Shown here: piece by piece, positions 36,142 to 45,896 of the stretch
Layout of the letters: each line of letters starts with the position of its first letter
Position numbering within the stretch: position 1 is the stretch's first letter
Origin: Mucilaginibacter aquatilis
GTDB lineage: Bacteria; Bacteroidota; Bacteroidia; Sphingobacteriales; Sphingobacteriaceae
Assembly: GCF_009755275.1 (NCBI RefSeq)
Contig: NZ_WQLA01000001.1
Span: forward strand, 496,001-560,000
Reading direction: 5' to 3'
Length of the DNA: 64,000 bases
The notes under the pieces: generated by a model
What the model saw: the letters and a program-made list of their open reading frames with translations, nothing else
Told to the model about the DNA's origin: nothing
Database searches by the model: none
Translations under genes and position numbers: made by a program

Positions 36142-36352
36142 TTGTGAAGTTGAACTGCTGTATAATAACTTTTTTGGCTATATGGTTTTCAGATTGTTAT
36201 GCTTGTAAAAACAAACGCTTGTTAAAGGTAATAAATTACGATTTTATTTATGCAACAGTATGCCTATGTTAGCGTTTAGTTAACTGTATGCGCTTATAAT
36301 TTATTGCAGTTTTAACACCCTTTTTACTGCGACGCCTATCATCTCACTTATA

Positions 36353-36973
36353 ATGAACAAACTAGATTTTGGTAAATATATTTTAACCATTGCAACGGCA
36401 CTGGCAACTTGTGTTTCGGCAAGTGCCCAGCTATCTCAACCTACGTTTTTGCGGCAAATTGATACCGATATTATGGTTAACCTGTCTGAAAACCGTACTC
36501 CTCCGCGTACCGACTTTTATTACTTTATGTCGAAGACCAACTTGTACGGCAATGCCTTAGTACCGGCCAGTTTACTCATTGGAGGAGCTATAAGTGGAAA
36601 TAAGGAAATGCGGCAAAACGCGGCTTACGTAGCAAGCAGCTCTGTACTATCATACGGTGCCGTATTGCTAATCAAAAAGCTATTGAAACGTCCGCGGCCG
36701 TTCAGAGGAAATTACAGGATTATACCTGTTTACATTGCCGGCGATTACTCTTTCCCATCCGGACACTCATCATCAGCCGTCAGTACCGCAACATCATTGT
36801 CTATTGCATATCCTAAATGGTATGTGATTGCGCCTGCTGCACTATGGGCCGGTTCAGTTGCTTACTCGCGTATGTACCTGGGCTTGCACTACCCAAGCGA
36901 TGTAGCCACAGGCAGTTTAATGGGTGCGGGTACGGCGGTATATTTAAATACGATTAGAAACAGAGTTCAGTAA
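36353..36973 (+). CDS. PAP2 family phosphatase (second copy)
   Basis: Periplasmic-face phosphatase of the PAP2 superfamily, 206 residues, with a signal peptide ending SASAQ. The motifs are KKLLKRPRPF, DYSFPSGHSSSAV and SRMYLGLHYPSDV. It is paralogous to the gene at 25423. The last 88 bp of this gene are repeated in decayed form after the following GNAT gene (37554-37641). The substrate is unknown. Confidence 0.92.
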   Translation: MNKLDFGKYILTIATALATCVSASAQLSQPTFLRQIDTDIMVNLSENRTPPRTDFYYFMSKTNLYGNALVPASLLIGGAISGNKEMRQNAAYVASSSVLSYGAVLLIKKLLKRPRPFRGNYRIIPVYIAGDYSFPSGHSSSAVSTATSLSIAYPKWYVIAPAALWAGSVAYSRMYLGLHYPSDVATGSLMGAGTAVYLNTIRNRVQ

Positions 36974-37026
36974 ATAAAAGGCTTCATACTGCGTACGGAT
37001 TCAGTAAGCCCACAATTACCTTACTT

Positions 37027-37545
37027 ATGAATGATATTGATATTAGAAAAGCGGATTTTAAAAATTTAAAAGCGCTGCAAGCACTTAGTAGAGAAACTTT
37101 TATTGAAACATTTGCAGAAAGCAATTCAGACGAAAATATGGCTCAATATGTTGAAGCCAGTTTTAACGAAGATAAATTAACCAACGAACTCCATAACAAA
37201 GGCTCACAATTTTACATTGCCTGGGATGAAAACGTTGCGGTAGGTTACTTAAAACTGAATACGGGATTGGCCCAAACGGAAGAACAAGACACGAATGCGC
37301 TGGAAATTGAACGCATTTATGTAAAAAGCGCTTATCTCGGCAAAAAAGTTGGACAACTACTGCTAAATAAAGCTTTAGATACTGCAGTCCAACAAGCAAA
37401 TACTTACGTATGGCTGGGCGTGTGGGAAAAAAACTTGCGTGCTATCAGATTTTACGAAAAAAATGGGTTTGAAGCTTTCGATAAACACATTTTCAAAATG
37501 GGTGATGATGAACAAACCGATATTATGATGCGTAAGGAACTTTAA
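37027..37545 (+). CDS. GNAT family N-acetyltransferase flanked by PAP2 duplications
   Basis: A 172-residue acetyltransferase with the acetyl-CoA loop ERIYVKSAYLGKKVGQLLLNKAL and the terminal LGVWEKNLRAIRFYEKNGFEAF, typical of the spermidine/RimI-like group. It looks more AT-rich than the PAP2 gene before it. It is bounded on the left by the intact PAP2 gene and on the right, 8 bp past its stop, by a degenerate copy of the PAP2 3' end. This suggests it arrived by an insertion or duplication event. Confidence 0.88.
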   Translation: MNDIDIRKADFKNLKALQALSRETFIETFAESNSDENMAQYVEASFNEDKLTNELHNKGSQFYIAWDENVAVGYLKLNTGLAQTEEQDTNALEIERIYVKSAYLGKKVGQLLLNKALDTAVQQANTYVWLGVWEKNLRAIRFYEKNGFEAFDKHIFKMGDDEQTDIMMRKEL

Positions 37546-37553
37546 AATGAGAA

Positions 37554-37641
37554 TTGCATTACCTAAGCGATGTAGCCAAGGGCAGTTTAGTGGGTGCAGG
37601 TACGATGGTATATTTAAATTCAATTAAAATAGAGTTCAGTA
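37554..37641 (+). pseudogene. Degenerate duplicate of the 3' end of the PAP2 gene
   Basis: 88 bp aligning with 36884-36972 at roughly 85% identity with one deleted base. Translated, it reads LHYLSDVAKGSLVGAGTMVYLNSI against LHYPSDVATGSLMGAGTAVYLNTI in the intact gene. The stop codon is lost and no start is present. It is a gene scrap with no likely product. Confidence 0.8.
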
Positions 37642-37931
37642 GGAAGCTACTGCAAATGTGAGTTGTAGTATTGCGTTTGAGTGTAAAGACAATTGAAACA
37701 TTTGATATAGTATTAACGTCTTGTACGTTGCCTACGGCGCGAGCTATCCATTACAAGTCCTCATTTCGCTATCGCTTTATTCCGGGCTTTTCGCTTCTAT
37801 CCCTAACGCAAATTGCATTATAAGTTTCTTGATACTGCAAAGACTAAGGCAATCTATTATAGTTATGCTCTGCAAAGATTGATTTGATGACCTTTGTTTA
37901 CAGCCACGTTTCGCATAGGATTTAAAATGAA

Positions 37932-37963
37932 AAATCCCCCGAGCACTCGCTGCCGGGGGATTT
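37932..37963 (-). terminator. Intrinsic terminator of glutamine synthetase gene
   Basis: A 10-bp perfect stem (37932-37941 with 37954-37963, arm AAATCCCCCG), 25 bp past the stop. The 290-bp stretch 37642-37931 before it has no gene; part of it (about 37700-37810) looks like an intergenic repeat. Confidence 0.85.
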
Positions 37964-37987
37964 AGCCTCAATTTACAATAATTTTTA

Positions 37988-38995
37988 TTACAGAGCCGAT
38001 TTAACGGTTTTGATAATACGTGCAGCAACTTTGTACGGATCGGCAGCCGAGTTAGGACGACGATCTTCCAGATAACCGCTCCAGCCTTTTTGTACAGTGT
38101 ATAACGGGATACGGATCGACGCACCGCGGTCAGATACACCATAGCTATAATCATGAATAGAAGCAGTTTCGTGTTTACCGGTTAAACGTTGCTCATTATC
38201 AGCACCATAAACTTCGATGTGTTCTTTTACTACCGGACGGAAAGCCTCAAGGATTTTTTTGTAGGTCTCTTCGCTTGCAGCTGTACGCAGTACAGTGTTT
38301 GAGAAGTTAGCATGCATACCTGAACCATTCCAGTCTAATTTACCTAATGGTTTACAGTGCCAGTTGATTGATACACCGTAGCTTTCGCCAATTCTTTCTA
38401 ATAAGTAACGGGCTACCCAAATTTGGTCACCAGCATCTTTAGCTCCTTTTGAGAAAATTTGGAACTCCCACTGACCTGCAGCAACCTCAGCGTTGATACC
38501 TTCAACGTTTAAGCCCGCTTCTAAACATACGTCTAAGTGTTCTTCAACAATTTCGCGACCGAAAGCATTGTTAGCACCTACCGAGCAATAGTAAGGACCT
38601 TGAGGGCTTGGGTAACCATTTACAGGAAAACCTAATGGTTTGTTGGTTTCAGGATCCCAAAGGAAATATTCCTGCTCAAATCCAAACCAAAAATCGTTAT
38701 CGTCATCTTCAATTAAAGCACGACCATTTGACTCGTGTGGTTTACCATCTGAAGATAGTACTTCGCACATTACCAGGAAGCCATCTTTTCTTTGCGGATC
38801 GGCACAGATAAATACCGGTTTTAAGATACAATCTGAAGAACCACCCGGTGCTTGCTCGGTTGACGAACCATCAAAGCTCCAAAGAGGACAATCTTCCAGT
38901 TTTCCTGAAAAATCTTTTTCAATTTTGGTTTTGCTACGTAAACTTTGGGTGGGTTTGTAACCATCCAGCCAAATGTACTCTAATTTTGATGCCAT
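37988..38995 (-). CDS. glnII: Glutamine synthetase, type II (eukaryote-like short form)
   Basis: Glutamate + NH3 + ATP gives glutamine. The 335-residue length and sequence are GSII: KLEYIWLDGYKPTQSLRSKT at the N-terminal beta-grasp, LWSFDGSSTEQAPGGSSDC, FGFEQEYFLWD, INAEVAAGQWEFQI and KLDWNGSGMHANFS (catalytic domain, metal Glu and His). The GSI adenylylation Tyr motif is absent, so regulation differs from enterobacterial GlnA. It is a single gene with its own terminator and a 440-bp AT-rich upstream region. No exact TAnnTTTG box was found. Confidence 0.95.
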   Translation of the reverse strand: MASKLEYIWLDGYKPTQSLRSKTKIEKDFSGKLEDCPLWSFDGSSTEQAPGGSSDCILKPVFICADPQRKDGFLVMCEVLSSDGKPHESNGRALIEDDDNDFWFGFEQEYFLWDPETNKPLGFPVNGYPSPQGPYYCSVGANNAFGREIVEEHLDVCLEAGLNVEGINAEVAAGQWEFQIFSKGAKDAGDQIWVARYLLERIGESYGVSINWHCKPLGKLDWNGSGMHANFSNTVLRTAASEETYKKILEAFRPVVKEHIEVYGADNEQRLTGKHETASIHDYSYGVSDRGASIRIPLYTVQKGWSGYLEDRRPNSAADPYKVAARIIKTVKSAL

Positions 38996-39378
38996 TTTTG
39001 TAGGTTATTAACTAATTAAGGAAAACTATATAAGTTTTATGTTTTAAGTTTTTTATTTAATTGCGAATATAAACTTTCCGCATCAAATCTTTAAAATTTT
39101 TGTTAAAATTCAAACTTTATTTTAAAATATTTCTAAAAAATTTACCATTCTTCCAAAATTATATATGGTTTCCTCGATTTTTAAATAATCACAAATTTTA
39201 TTCGCTCTTAACCTGATATGCCATTTTAAAAATAAAAATCAAGCTGCTTCCAGGTTAGAGAATCGCTTCAATTAAATTCTTTTGTTTTAAATGGCCAATA
39301 AAATATATCCACATGCATTTTTAGTATTAACATTTACAACGATCATCAACTAATTGCTAAACCCCAATATTTATGCAC
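38996..39378. other. AT-rich gap between glutamine synthetase and dnaK, no gene seen
   Basis: Very AT-rich, with many stops in all frames. It must hold the glutamine synthetase promoter, but I cannot place it with confidence. Confidence 0.6.
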
Positions 39379-39410
39379 AAAAAAAGCCCTCTAACAATTT
39401 GTCAGAGGGC
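39379..39410 (-). terminator. Intrinsic terminator of dnaK
   Basis: A 10-position stem with one mismatch (GCCCTCTAAC, 39386-39395, against 39401-39410) and U7 on the minus strand, 25 bp beyond the dnaK stop. Confidence 0.8.
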
Positions 39411-39434
39411 CTCTTTATAGCTAATTCAGTAAAC

Positions 39435-41339
39435 TTACTTTACTTCTTCAAAATCAACGTCGGTTACAGTGTCACCTCCGTTTTGAGGGTTTGAACCAGC
39501 ATCACCTGCTTCAGGCTGTTCGCCCTGTTGTGCTTCGGCAGATGCTTTGTACATATCTTCAGAAGCAGCGCTCCATGCAGTATTTAATTCTGTTTGGGCA
39601 ACTTCGATGCTTGCTAAGTCTTTAGAAGCATAAGCTGTTTTCAGTTTCTCTAAAGCCGATTCAATAGGTGCTTTTTTATCAGCAGGTATTTTATCACCGT
39701 ACTCTTTCAATTGTTTTTCAGTTGAGAAGATCAGTGCATCTGCGCCGTTCAGCTTTTCAATCTCTTCTTTAGCTTTTTTATCGGCATCAGCATTAGCCTC
39801 TGCTTCTTCTTTCATTTTCTTAATCTCAGCATCAGTTAAGCCAGATGAAGCTTCGATACGGATTTTTTGCTCTTTACCGGTAGCTTTATCTTTAGCAGAT
39901 ACATGCAGAATACCGTTAGCATCAATATCAAAAGTTACTTCAATTTGAGGCACACCACGAGGAGCAGGCGGAATGCTGTCTAAGTGGAAACGGCCAAGTG
40001 TACGGTTTTGTGATGCCATAGGGCGCTCACCTTGCAAAATGTGTATCTCTACTGATGGCTGGTTATCAGACGCAGTTGAGAAAACTTCTGATTTTTTGCT
40101 AGGGATAGTAGTGTTTGACTCAATTAACTTGGTCATTACACCGCCCATAGTTTCGATACCTAATGAAAGTGGGGTTACGTCTAACAATAACACGTCTTTA
40201 ACCTCACCGGTTAGTACACCACCTTGAATAGCAGCACCAATAGCTACAACCTCATCAGGATTTACACCTTTTGAAGGCGATTTACCAAAGAATTTTTGAA
40301 CAGCATCCTGAATAGCAGGAATACGTGTAGAACCACCTACCAGGATGATTTCATCAATATCTGAAGTGCTGTAACCGGCATTTTTCAATGCTGTACGGCA
40401 AGGTTCAATTGTACGCTTTATTAAGCTATCGGCCAGTTGCTCAAATTTAGCACGGGTTAATTGCTTAACCAAGTGCTTAGGCATACCGTCAACTGCTGTA
40501 ATATATGGCAGGTTAATTTCGGTAGTAGTTGAGCTTGATAATTCAATTTTAGCTTTTTCAGCAGCTTCTTTCAAACGCTGTAGTGCCATTGGGTCACGAC
40601 GCAAGTCAAAACCTTCATCATTTTTAAATTCATCAGCTAACCAGTCAATTATTACCTGGTCAAAATCATCACCACCTAAGTGAGTGTCACCATCAGTAGC
40701 TTTTACTTCAAATACACCATCACCCAACTCGAGTACTGATACGTCATGTGTACCACCACCGCAGTCAAATACTGCAATTTTCATATCCTTGTGCGCTTTG
40801 TCAAGGCCGTAAGCCAAGGCAGCAGCAGTAGGCTCGTTGATAATACGACGTACTTTTAAACCTGCAATTTCGCCGGCTTCTTTAGTAGCCTGACGCTGAG
40901 CATCGTTAAAGTAAGCAGGTACGGTAATAACTGCTTCGGTTACTTCGGTTCCAAGGAAATCTTCAGCAGTTTTCTTCATTTTTTGAAGAATCATAGCAGA
41001 AATTTCTTGCGGAGTGTATTTACGGTCGTCTATTTCAACACGTGGAGTATTGTTATCACCTTTTACAACTGAGTAAGGTACACGCTCAGCTTCTTTAGTA
41101 ACCTCGTTAAACTGGTTACCCATAAAGCGTTTTACTGAGTATACAGTTTTTTTAGGGTTGGTAATTGATTGACGTTTTGCAGGGTCACCTACTTTACGCT
41201 CGCCGTTGTCAACAAAAGCAACTACCGATGGCGTAGTGCGTTTACCCTCGCTGTTGGCAATAACTACCGGCTCGTTACCTTCCATTACTGCAACGCAGGA
41301 GTTTGTTGTTCCTAAGTCGATTCCAATGATTTTAGACAT
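39435..41339 (-). CDS. dnaK: Chaperone DnaK (Hsp70)
   Basis: An ATP-driven chaperone working with DnaJ, GrpE and ClpB. The 634 residues contain the ATPase domain ([14 protein letters not shown], then the phosphate-2 region [16 protein letters not shown], and [11 protein letters not shown]), the linker [15 protein letters not shown] and the substrate domain. The C-terminal lid ends with a G/Q/N-rich tail and the conserved EEVK-type end (DVDFEEVK). dnaJ and grpE are not adjacent. The upstream motif ATTGGCA-N6-TTGA is shared with clpB. Confidence 0.99.
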   Translation of the reverse strand: MSKIIGIDLGTTNSCVAVMEGNEPVVIANSEGKRTTPSVVAFVDNGERKVGDPAKRQSITNPKKTVYSVKRFMGNQFNEVTKEAERVPYSVVKGDNNTPRVEIDDRKYTPQEISAMILQKMKKTAEDFLGTEVTEAVITVPAYFNDAQRQATKEAGEIAGLKVRRIINEPTAAALAYGLDKAHKDMKIAVFDCGGGTHDVSVLELGDGVFEVKATDGDTHLGGDDFDQVIIDWLADEFKNDEGFDLRRDPMALQRLKEAAEKAKIELSSSTTTEINLPYITAVDGMPKHLVKQLTRAKFEQLADSLIKRTIEPCRTALKNAGYSTSDIDEIILVGGSTRIPAIQDAVQKFFGKSPSKGVNPDEVVAIGAAIQGGVLTGEVKDVLLLDVTPLSLGIETMGGVMTKLIESNTTIPSKKSEVFSTASDNQPSVEIHILQGERPMASQNRTLGRFHLDSIPPAPRGVPQIEVTFDIDANGILHVSAKDKATGKEQKIRIEASSGLTDAEIKKMKEEAEANADADKKAKEEIEKLNGADALIFSTEKQLKEYGDKIPADKKAPIESALEKLKTAYASKDLASIEVAQTELNTAWSAASEDMYKASAEAQQGEQPEAGDAGSNPQNGGDTVTDVDFEEVK

Positions 41340-41387
41340 ATGATTGATATTTCCTGTTATTATTTTTTAATCTTAACATGCACTATT

Positions 41388-41406
41388 TATCAATGCTTGT
41401 GCCAAT
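41388..41406 (-). promoter_or_regulatory. ATTGGCA-N6-TTGA motif upstream of dnaK
   Basis: On the minus strand ATTGGCA, six bases, then TTGATA, about 48 bp before the dnaK ATG. The same motif with the same GG-N10-GA spacing lies before clpB. It is a candidate shared heat-shock promoter or sigma-54-like element. Confidence 0.35.
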
Positions 41407-41587
41407 GTTATTTGTCAGTATTATTTATATTCTGATGGCAGAAACTTCTACATTTAGTCAGCCAGTACTTACATTTTAGTGACATGTTGACATTGCTATA
41501 GGTAATAGGTAATTTTAAACCATAATCGGCATCAATGCCAAACAGGCATGGTAACTTGGGGTAAGTGTATGCTGAATAGATTCATCG

Positions 41588-42145
41588 ATGTATAATACAC
41601 AATCTAAAAGGTTAAAGCTTATTCCTCTTGCTCATCATCAGCTTTTATTATCAATAAATGACTGGAGCAAGTTTGAACAAAGTCTTGATCTCAACCCTTC
41701 AACACCGTTAATAGATGAGGCTTTCAAAATTGAAATGAGTGAAGCTATGAACAAATACTGGCTGCCCAATACCTTGGCCTACCCTGAATTGTATCACTGG
41801 TACACAAACTGGCAAATTGTATTGAAAAGCACTAACAGCATAATTGGCACAATAGGTTTTGGCGGCTACCCTGATGATTACGGCAGTACATCAATTGGAT
41901 ATATGATATTTAAGGACAAACAAGGAAATGGTTTTGCTACCGAAGCTTTGAGTGCTATGCTTGATTGGGGCTTTGGCTTTAGCATACTTAAAAAAGTGAA
42001 AGCCGATACGCAGACGAGCAATAAAGCATCACAAAGGGTGCTGCTTAAAACTGGCTTTAAGTATACCCATATAGAGGGCAGTACACTTTATTACGAAGTT
42101 ACTAAAGATAGATTTACTCAAAGCAACGTAAATTTAACACACTAA
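41588..42145 (+). CDS. GNAT family N-acetyltransferase (RimJ/RimL type)
   Basis: A 185-residue acetyltransferase with RLKLIPLAHHQLLLSI at the N-terminus, IGTIGFGGYPDDYGSTSIGYMI (strand 4), the CoA loop KQGNGFATEALSAML and VKADTQTSNKASQRVLLKTGFK, which together define the RimJ/RimL-like group. The substrate is unknown. The Crp/Fnr gene starts 53 bp downstream on the same strand. Confidence 0.9.
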   Translation: MYNTQSKRLKLIPLAHHQLLLSINDWSKFEQSLDLNPSTPLIDEAFKIEMSEAMNKYWLPNTLAYPELYHWYTNWQIVLKSTNSIIGTIGFGGYPDDYGSTSIGYMIFKDKQGNGFATEALSAMLDWGFGFSILKKVKADTQTSNKASQRVLLKTGFKYTHIEGSTLYYEVTKDRFTQSNVNLTH

Positions 42146-42198
42146 TTTGCGATGAACTAACGCGCGTATTGCTTTAATTTTATATCGAACAAAATGAC

Positions 42199-42771
42199 AT
42201 GTTTGAACCACTGCTAAACCACATAGATAAATTCATTAATTTAACTGATAATGAACGGCAACTGGTGGTGAACTATTTGAAGTACCGGGAAATTGGCAAA
42301 AAAAGCTACTTGCTAAGCGAAGGCGATAAGTGCAATGCGCAGTACTTTGTAGTTGAGGGCTGCATACGCATGTTTTTCATTAAAGAAAATGGCATTGAGC
42401 AAATTGTACAGTTTGGTATAGATAACTGGTGGCTGGCCGATTATACCAGCTTTACACTGCATACACCTTCACAGTTTTACATACAAGCCGTTCAAAAAAG
42501 TAAGGTAATTATACTAAGCCAAGACAACCAAGACGAGTTACTTGATAAAGTACCTAAGCTTGAAAAGTATTTCAAGCGGATTTACCAAAGGGCTTATGCC
42601 GCTTTACAAACACGCCAAATATTTCAGTCTGATTTGTCGGGCGAGGAGAAATACCATCATTTTGCCAGCCGCTTTCGCGAATTCATTCAGCGTATTCCCC
42701 AATATATGCTGGCATCTTACCTTGGTTTCACACCTGAGTTTTTGAGCAGAGTGCGAGCCAAGGAACACTAA
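42199..42771 (+). CDS. Crp/Fnr family transcriptional regulator
   Basis: A 190-residue regulator with an N-terminal cyclic-nucleotide-binding-like beta-roll (KSYLLSEGDKCNAQYFVVEGCIRMFF) and a C-terminal winged helix-turn-helix ending PQYMLASYLGFTPEFLSRVRA. No Fe-S cysteine cluster is present. The phosphate-binding cassette Arg-Ser of true cAMP receptors is not evident, so the ligand is unknown. It precedes an AhpD-like gene by about 100 bp, a common pairing in Bacteroidota, so it may control that gene. Confidence 0.9.
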   Translation: MFEPLLNHIDKFINLTDNERQLVVNYLKYREIGKKSYLLSEGDKCNAQYFVVEGCIRMFFIKENGIEQIVQFGIDNWWLADYTSFTLHTPSQFYIQAVQKSKVIILSQDNQDELLDKVPKLEKYFKRIYQRAYAALQTRQIFQSDLSGEEKYHHFASRFREFIQRIPQYMLASYLGFTPEFLSRVRAKEH

Positions 42772-42875
42772 TTTCATTTCTTGATCATGGTCAAGATTTT
42801 GGTTGGAGGCGGTGTGCACCTTTGTACTGTCAGGAACGACAAAACAAATAACACATACCTTAAAAAATAGAAATC

Positions 42876-43319
42876 ATGAAACCAAGATTTGCACAAAACC
42901 AAATTGACCCCGAAGCATACAAAGCTATGTTGGGTTTAGAAACCTACGTACAAAAAAGTGGTGTTGATAAAAAGTTGCATGAACTAATAAAGATTCGTGC
43001 TTCCCAAATTAACGGCTGTTCGTACTGCCTTGACATGCACACCCGCGACGCACGTAGGGCAGGCGAAACCGAGCAACGCATTTACGTACTCCCCGCCTGG
43101 CGCGAAACAAACTTTTTTACCCAAGAAGAGCAGGCTGTTTAAGCCTTGACCGAAGAAATTACCAATATACAAGGGCACGTTAACGATGCAACGTATGATA
43201 ATGCCGTTTCCGTATTAGGCGAAAGCTTGGTACAAAAGGTTCTTATTGCCGCACTTACTATAAACGCATGGAACCGTTTAGCAATCACAAATCACTTTTT
43301 GCCGGAGTTGCAAAAGTAA
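42876..43319 (+). pseudogene. AhpD-like carboxymuconolactone decarboxylase-family gene with in-frame stop
   Basis: The frame begins at ATG 42876 with the family core IKIRASQINGCSYCLDMHTRDAR (CxxC...H redox motif). It meets TAA at 43140-43142 after EEQAV, then continues in the same frame with ALTEEITNIQGHVND...INAWNRLAITNHF to TAA 43319. The second part is the expected C-terminal half of the family, so a full protein would be 147 residues. A single-base change (Leu TTA to TAA) explains the break. The 88-residue fragment keeps the CxxC but lacks the conserved NAWNR helix. A sequencing error is the alternative. Confidence 0.85.
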
Positions 43320-43373
43320 CTGAACGGCTAAGAGACTATCAAAAAACCCAAACCAGTATTTATAGCTAAAACA

Positions 43374-43405
43374 AAAGCGGCCTGTTCAAGTGAACAGGCC
43401 GCTTT
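43374..43405. terminator. Terminator at the end of the ribosomal supercluster
   Basis: A 15-bp perfect stem (43374-43388 with 43391-43405, arm AAAGCGGCCTGTTCA) between rplQ and the convergent AhpD-like gene; it may act in both directions. Confidence 0.88.
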
Positions 43406-43427
43406 GCGTATAAATGATAATTTAAAA

Positions 43428-43979
43428 TTACTCGCCTTTTTCTGCATTCTCTTCGTTTGCAGCAGGTGCTTCCGGAGCAGCAGTTTCTTCAGCAGCAGGT
43501 GCTTCAGCAACAGTTTCCTCAGCAGCAACAGGAGCAGCTTCAGCAGCTTTAGCTTTTGAGCCAGCGCCACGACGACGTGTAGCTTTCTTAGCAGGAGCAG
43601 CTTCTTTAGCACCATATACAGTGTTGTAATCAACAAGCTCGATGATTGCCATTTCAGCGTTATCGCCTAAACGGTTTTCTAACTTGATGATACGAGTGTA
43701 ACCACCCGGACGGTTAGCAACTTTCTCAGCAATTTCGCGGAACAAGATAGTAGCCGCTTCTTTGTTTTGCAGGTAGCTAAATACAGTACGACGTGAGTGA
43801 GTAGTATCGCTTTTTGATTTGGTTACCAATGGCTCAAAATACACGCGAAGTGCTTTTGCTTTTGCCAAAGTGGTAGTAATACGTTTGTGCAGAATTAATG
43901 ATGAAGCCATGTTGCTCATCATTGCCACGCGGTGGCTTTTGGTACGACCTAAGTGGTTGTGTTTTTTACCGTGTCTCAT
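43428..43979 (-). CDS. rplQ: 50S ribosomal protein L17 with acidic C-terminal tail
   Basis: The large-subunit protein near the exit tunnel, last gene of the supercluster. The core (1-124) is normal: [17 protein letters not shown] and [17 protein letters not shown]. Residues 125-183 form an Ala/Glu/Pro-rich low-complexity tail after a short basic patch (KKATRRRG), longer than the compact L17 of E. coli (127 aa). It is followed by a strong terminator. Confidence 0.97.
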   Translation of the reverse strand: MRHGKKHNHLGRTKSHRVAMMSNMASSLILHKRITTTLAKAKALRVYFEPLVTKSKSDTTHSRRTVFSYLQNKEAATILFREIAEKVANRPGGYTRIIKLENRLGDNAEMAIIELVDYNTVYGAKEAAPAKKATRRRGAGSKAKAAEAAPVAAEETVAEAPAAEETAAPEAPAANEENAEKGE

Positions 43980-44058
43980 TTTTGTTTGTTTGTTGGCACG
44001 TGCATACCGTTGGGCGGCGTTACCGTCAAGCCCTCGGAATTATGCCGGGTGAAATATT

Positions 44059-44122
44059 AGAATCAAGAGTCAAGAAGCAAGAGACAAGATTTCTTAACTC
44101 TTTACTCCTGACTCTTGATTCT
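44059..44122. repeat. Hairpin element of CAAGAG-type repeats between rpoA and rplQ
   Basis: A 14-bp perfect inverted repeat (44059-44072, AGAATCAAGAGTCA, with 44109-44122) encloses further CAAGAAG/CAAGAGA units. The style is the same as the element at 4145-4220. It lies inside an operon, so it will be transcribed. Confidence 0.65.
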
Positions 44123-44131
44123 GTTGTGAAA

Positions 44132-45124
44132 TTATTCTTCGTCTAATTTGTATTTAGACAGGTTCATACCAAAAGATAGGCCTTTTGATTTGACTAAGTC
44201 CTGAATCTCAGTTAATGATTTTTTACCGAAGTTTCTGAATTTTAACATATCAGCAACGTCATAAGAAACCAAATCAGCCAGGCTACGGATGTCAGCTGCT
44301 TTTAAGCAGTTCAATGCACGTACTGAAAGATCAAGATCAACCAACTCCGTTTTAAGAATTTTACGCATATGTAAAATTTCCTCATCAACTTCTTTAGTCT
44401 CTTCTTTAGCCTGAGCTTCTAACATCATATTCTCATCAGAGAACAACATGAAGTGCTGAATTAAAATTTTAGCAGCTTCTTTAAGTGCATCTTCCGGATG
44501 AATTGAACCGTCTGTAGCAATGTCCAACACTAATTTCTCGTAGTCGGTTTTTTGCTCTACACGATAGTTTTCTATAGTGTATTTAACGTTCTTTATTGGA
44601 GTATAAATCGAGTCGATAGCAATTACACCAACCGCAGCGTCAGGATTTTTGTTCTCATCACTTGGTATGTAACCACGGCCTTTATTTACAGTTAACTCTA
44701 CTTCTAAAGTTACCGATGAATCCATGTTGCAAATAACAAGATCTGGATTCAGGATAGAAAAGTTGTTAGAGAACTGAGTGATATCGCCGGCTTTGAAAGA
44801 ATCCTGGCCATTGATGATCACAAAGATCTTTTCCGTATCACCAGACTCACCAGTTTTTTTCAACCTAACCTGTTTAAGGTTCAGGATAATCTCGGTAACG
44901 TCTTCAACTACACCTTTGATGGTTGAAAACTCATGCGTTACACCTGAGAAACGTACCGAGGTGACAGCATAACCTTCCAGTGATGAAAGTAAGATACGAC
45001 GTAAAGCATTACCAATGGTTACACCGAAGCCTGGTTCTAACGGACGGAATTCAAACGTACCTTCAAAGTCGGTAGACTTCTGCATGATAACCTTATCAGG
45101 TTTTTGAAATGCTAAAATTGCCAT
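44132..45124 (-). CDS. rpoA: DNA-directed RNA polymerase alpha subunit
   Basis: Scaffold for polymerase assembly and activator contact. The 330 residues contain the N-terminal dimerisation domain ([28 protein letters not shown]), a linker ([14 protein letters not shown]) and the C-terminal domain with [23 protein letters not shown] and [12 protein letters not shown]. Confidence 0.99.
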   Translation of the reverse strand: MAILAFQKPDKVIMQKSTDFEGTFEFRPLEPGFGVTIGNALRRILLSSLEGYAVTSVRFSGVTHEFSTIKGVVEDVTEIILNLKQVRLKKTGESGDTEKIFVIINGQDSFKAGDITQFSNNFSILNPDLVICNMDSSVTLEVELTVNKGRGYIPSDENKNPDAAVGVIAIDSIYTPIKNVKYTIENYRVEQKTDYEKLVLDIATDGSIHPEDALKEAAKILIQHFMLFSDENMMLEAQAKEETKEVDEEILHMRKILKTELVDLDLSVRALNCLKAADIRSLADLVSYDVADMLKFRNFGKKSLTEIQDLVKSKGLSFGMNLSKYKLDEE

Positions 45125-45219
45125 TTATATGCTTTGTTTATTGTTTACTGATGGATGATATGTAACCACGAAAATGACTGACATAATATGCCAATCATTT
45201 CGCAGTTCAATATCATTAA

Positions 45220-45828
45220 TTATTTTGAATAAAGCTCGACGATTAAGTTCTCTTTGATATTCTCAGGAATCTCGTCGCGGTTAGGGTAGTTTAAAAGCTT
45301 ACCGCTTAACGCAGCAGCGTCCCACTCAAACCAGCTATATTTATTGATCTTGCGGCCAGCTACCGAATTGGTAATGGCTTCAAGAGATTTTGATTTTTCA
45401 CGTACTGCAATTACATCACCCGGACGTAAAGTGTATGAAGCAATGTTCACAACTTCTCCGTTAACAGTAATGTGTTTGTGACCTACCAACTGGCGTGCAC
45501 CAGAACGGGTTGGGGCAATACCTAAACGGTATACTGCGTTATCTAAACGAGCTTCTAATAGTTGAAGCAAGTTAGTACCGGTGATACCTTCACGTGCAGA
45601 AGCACGGTGAAATAAGTTTTCGAAGTAGCGCTCTAATACACCGTAAGTGTATTTCACTTTTTGCTTCTCCATTAACTGTACAGCATACTCAGATTGTTTA
45701 CCTCTGCGTTTTGACACGCCGTGCATGCCAGGAGGGTAATTTTTTCTTTCTAATACTTTATCAGGACCGAAGATCGGCTCTCTGAACTTACGCGCAATTT
45801 TGGACTTGGGTCCGGTGTATCTTGCCAT
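45220..45828 (-). CDS. rpsD: 30S ribosomal protein S4
   Basis: Primary 16S rRNA binder. 202 residues with [20 protein letters not shown] and the S4 RNA-binding domain [32 protein letters not shown]. Placed between rpsK and rpoA as usual. It lacks the N-terminal zinc-binding cysteines of some S4 forms. Confidence 0.99.
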   Translation of the reverse strand: MARYTGPKSKIARKFREPIFGPDKVLERKNYPPGMHGVSKRRGKQSEYAVQLMEKQKVKYTYGVLERYFENLFHRASAREGITGTNLLQLLEARLDNAVYRLGIAPTRSGARQLVGHKHITVNGEVVNIASYTLRPGDVIAVREKSKSLEAITNSVAGRKINKYSWFEWDAAALSGKLLNYPNRDEIPENIKENLIVELYSK

Positions 45829-45896
45829 TGTTGTTTGACTTTTAAAGTATCATGCAGCCTGTAGCTGCAGAATCTTAGCTTTAAAAAATATATAAA

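Noticed and set aside
37777..38154. A 125-codon minus-strand frame overlapping the end of glutamine synthetase
   Set aside because: It runs out of frame through the conserved glnII 3' end and its terminator; no start signal and no protein-like pattern.
43328..43636. Leu/Lys-rich frame over the L17 tail and terminator
   Set aside because: Frame-shifted reading of the repetitive L17 tail codons.
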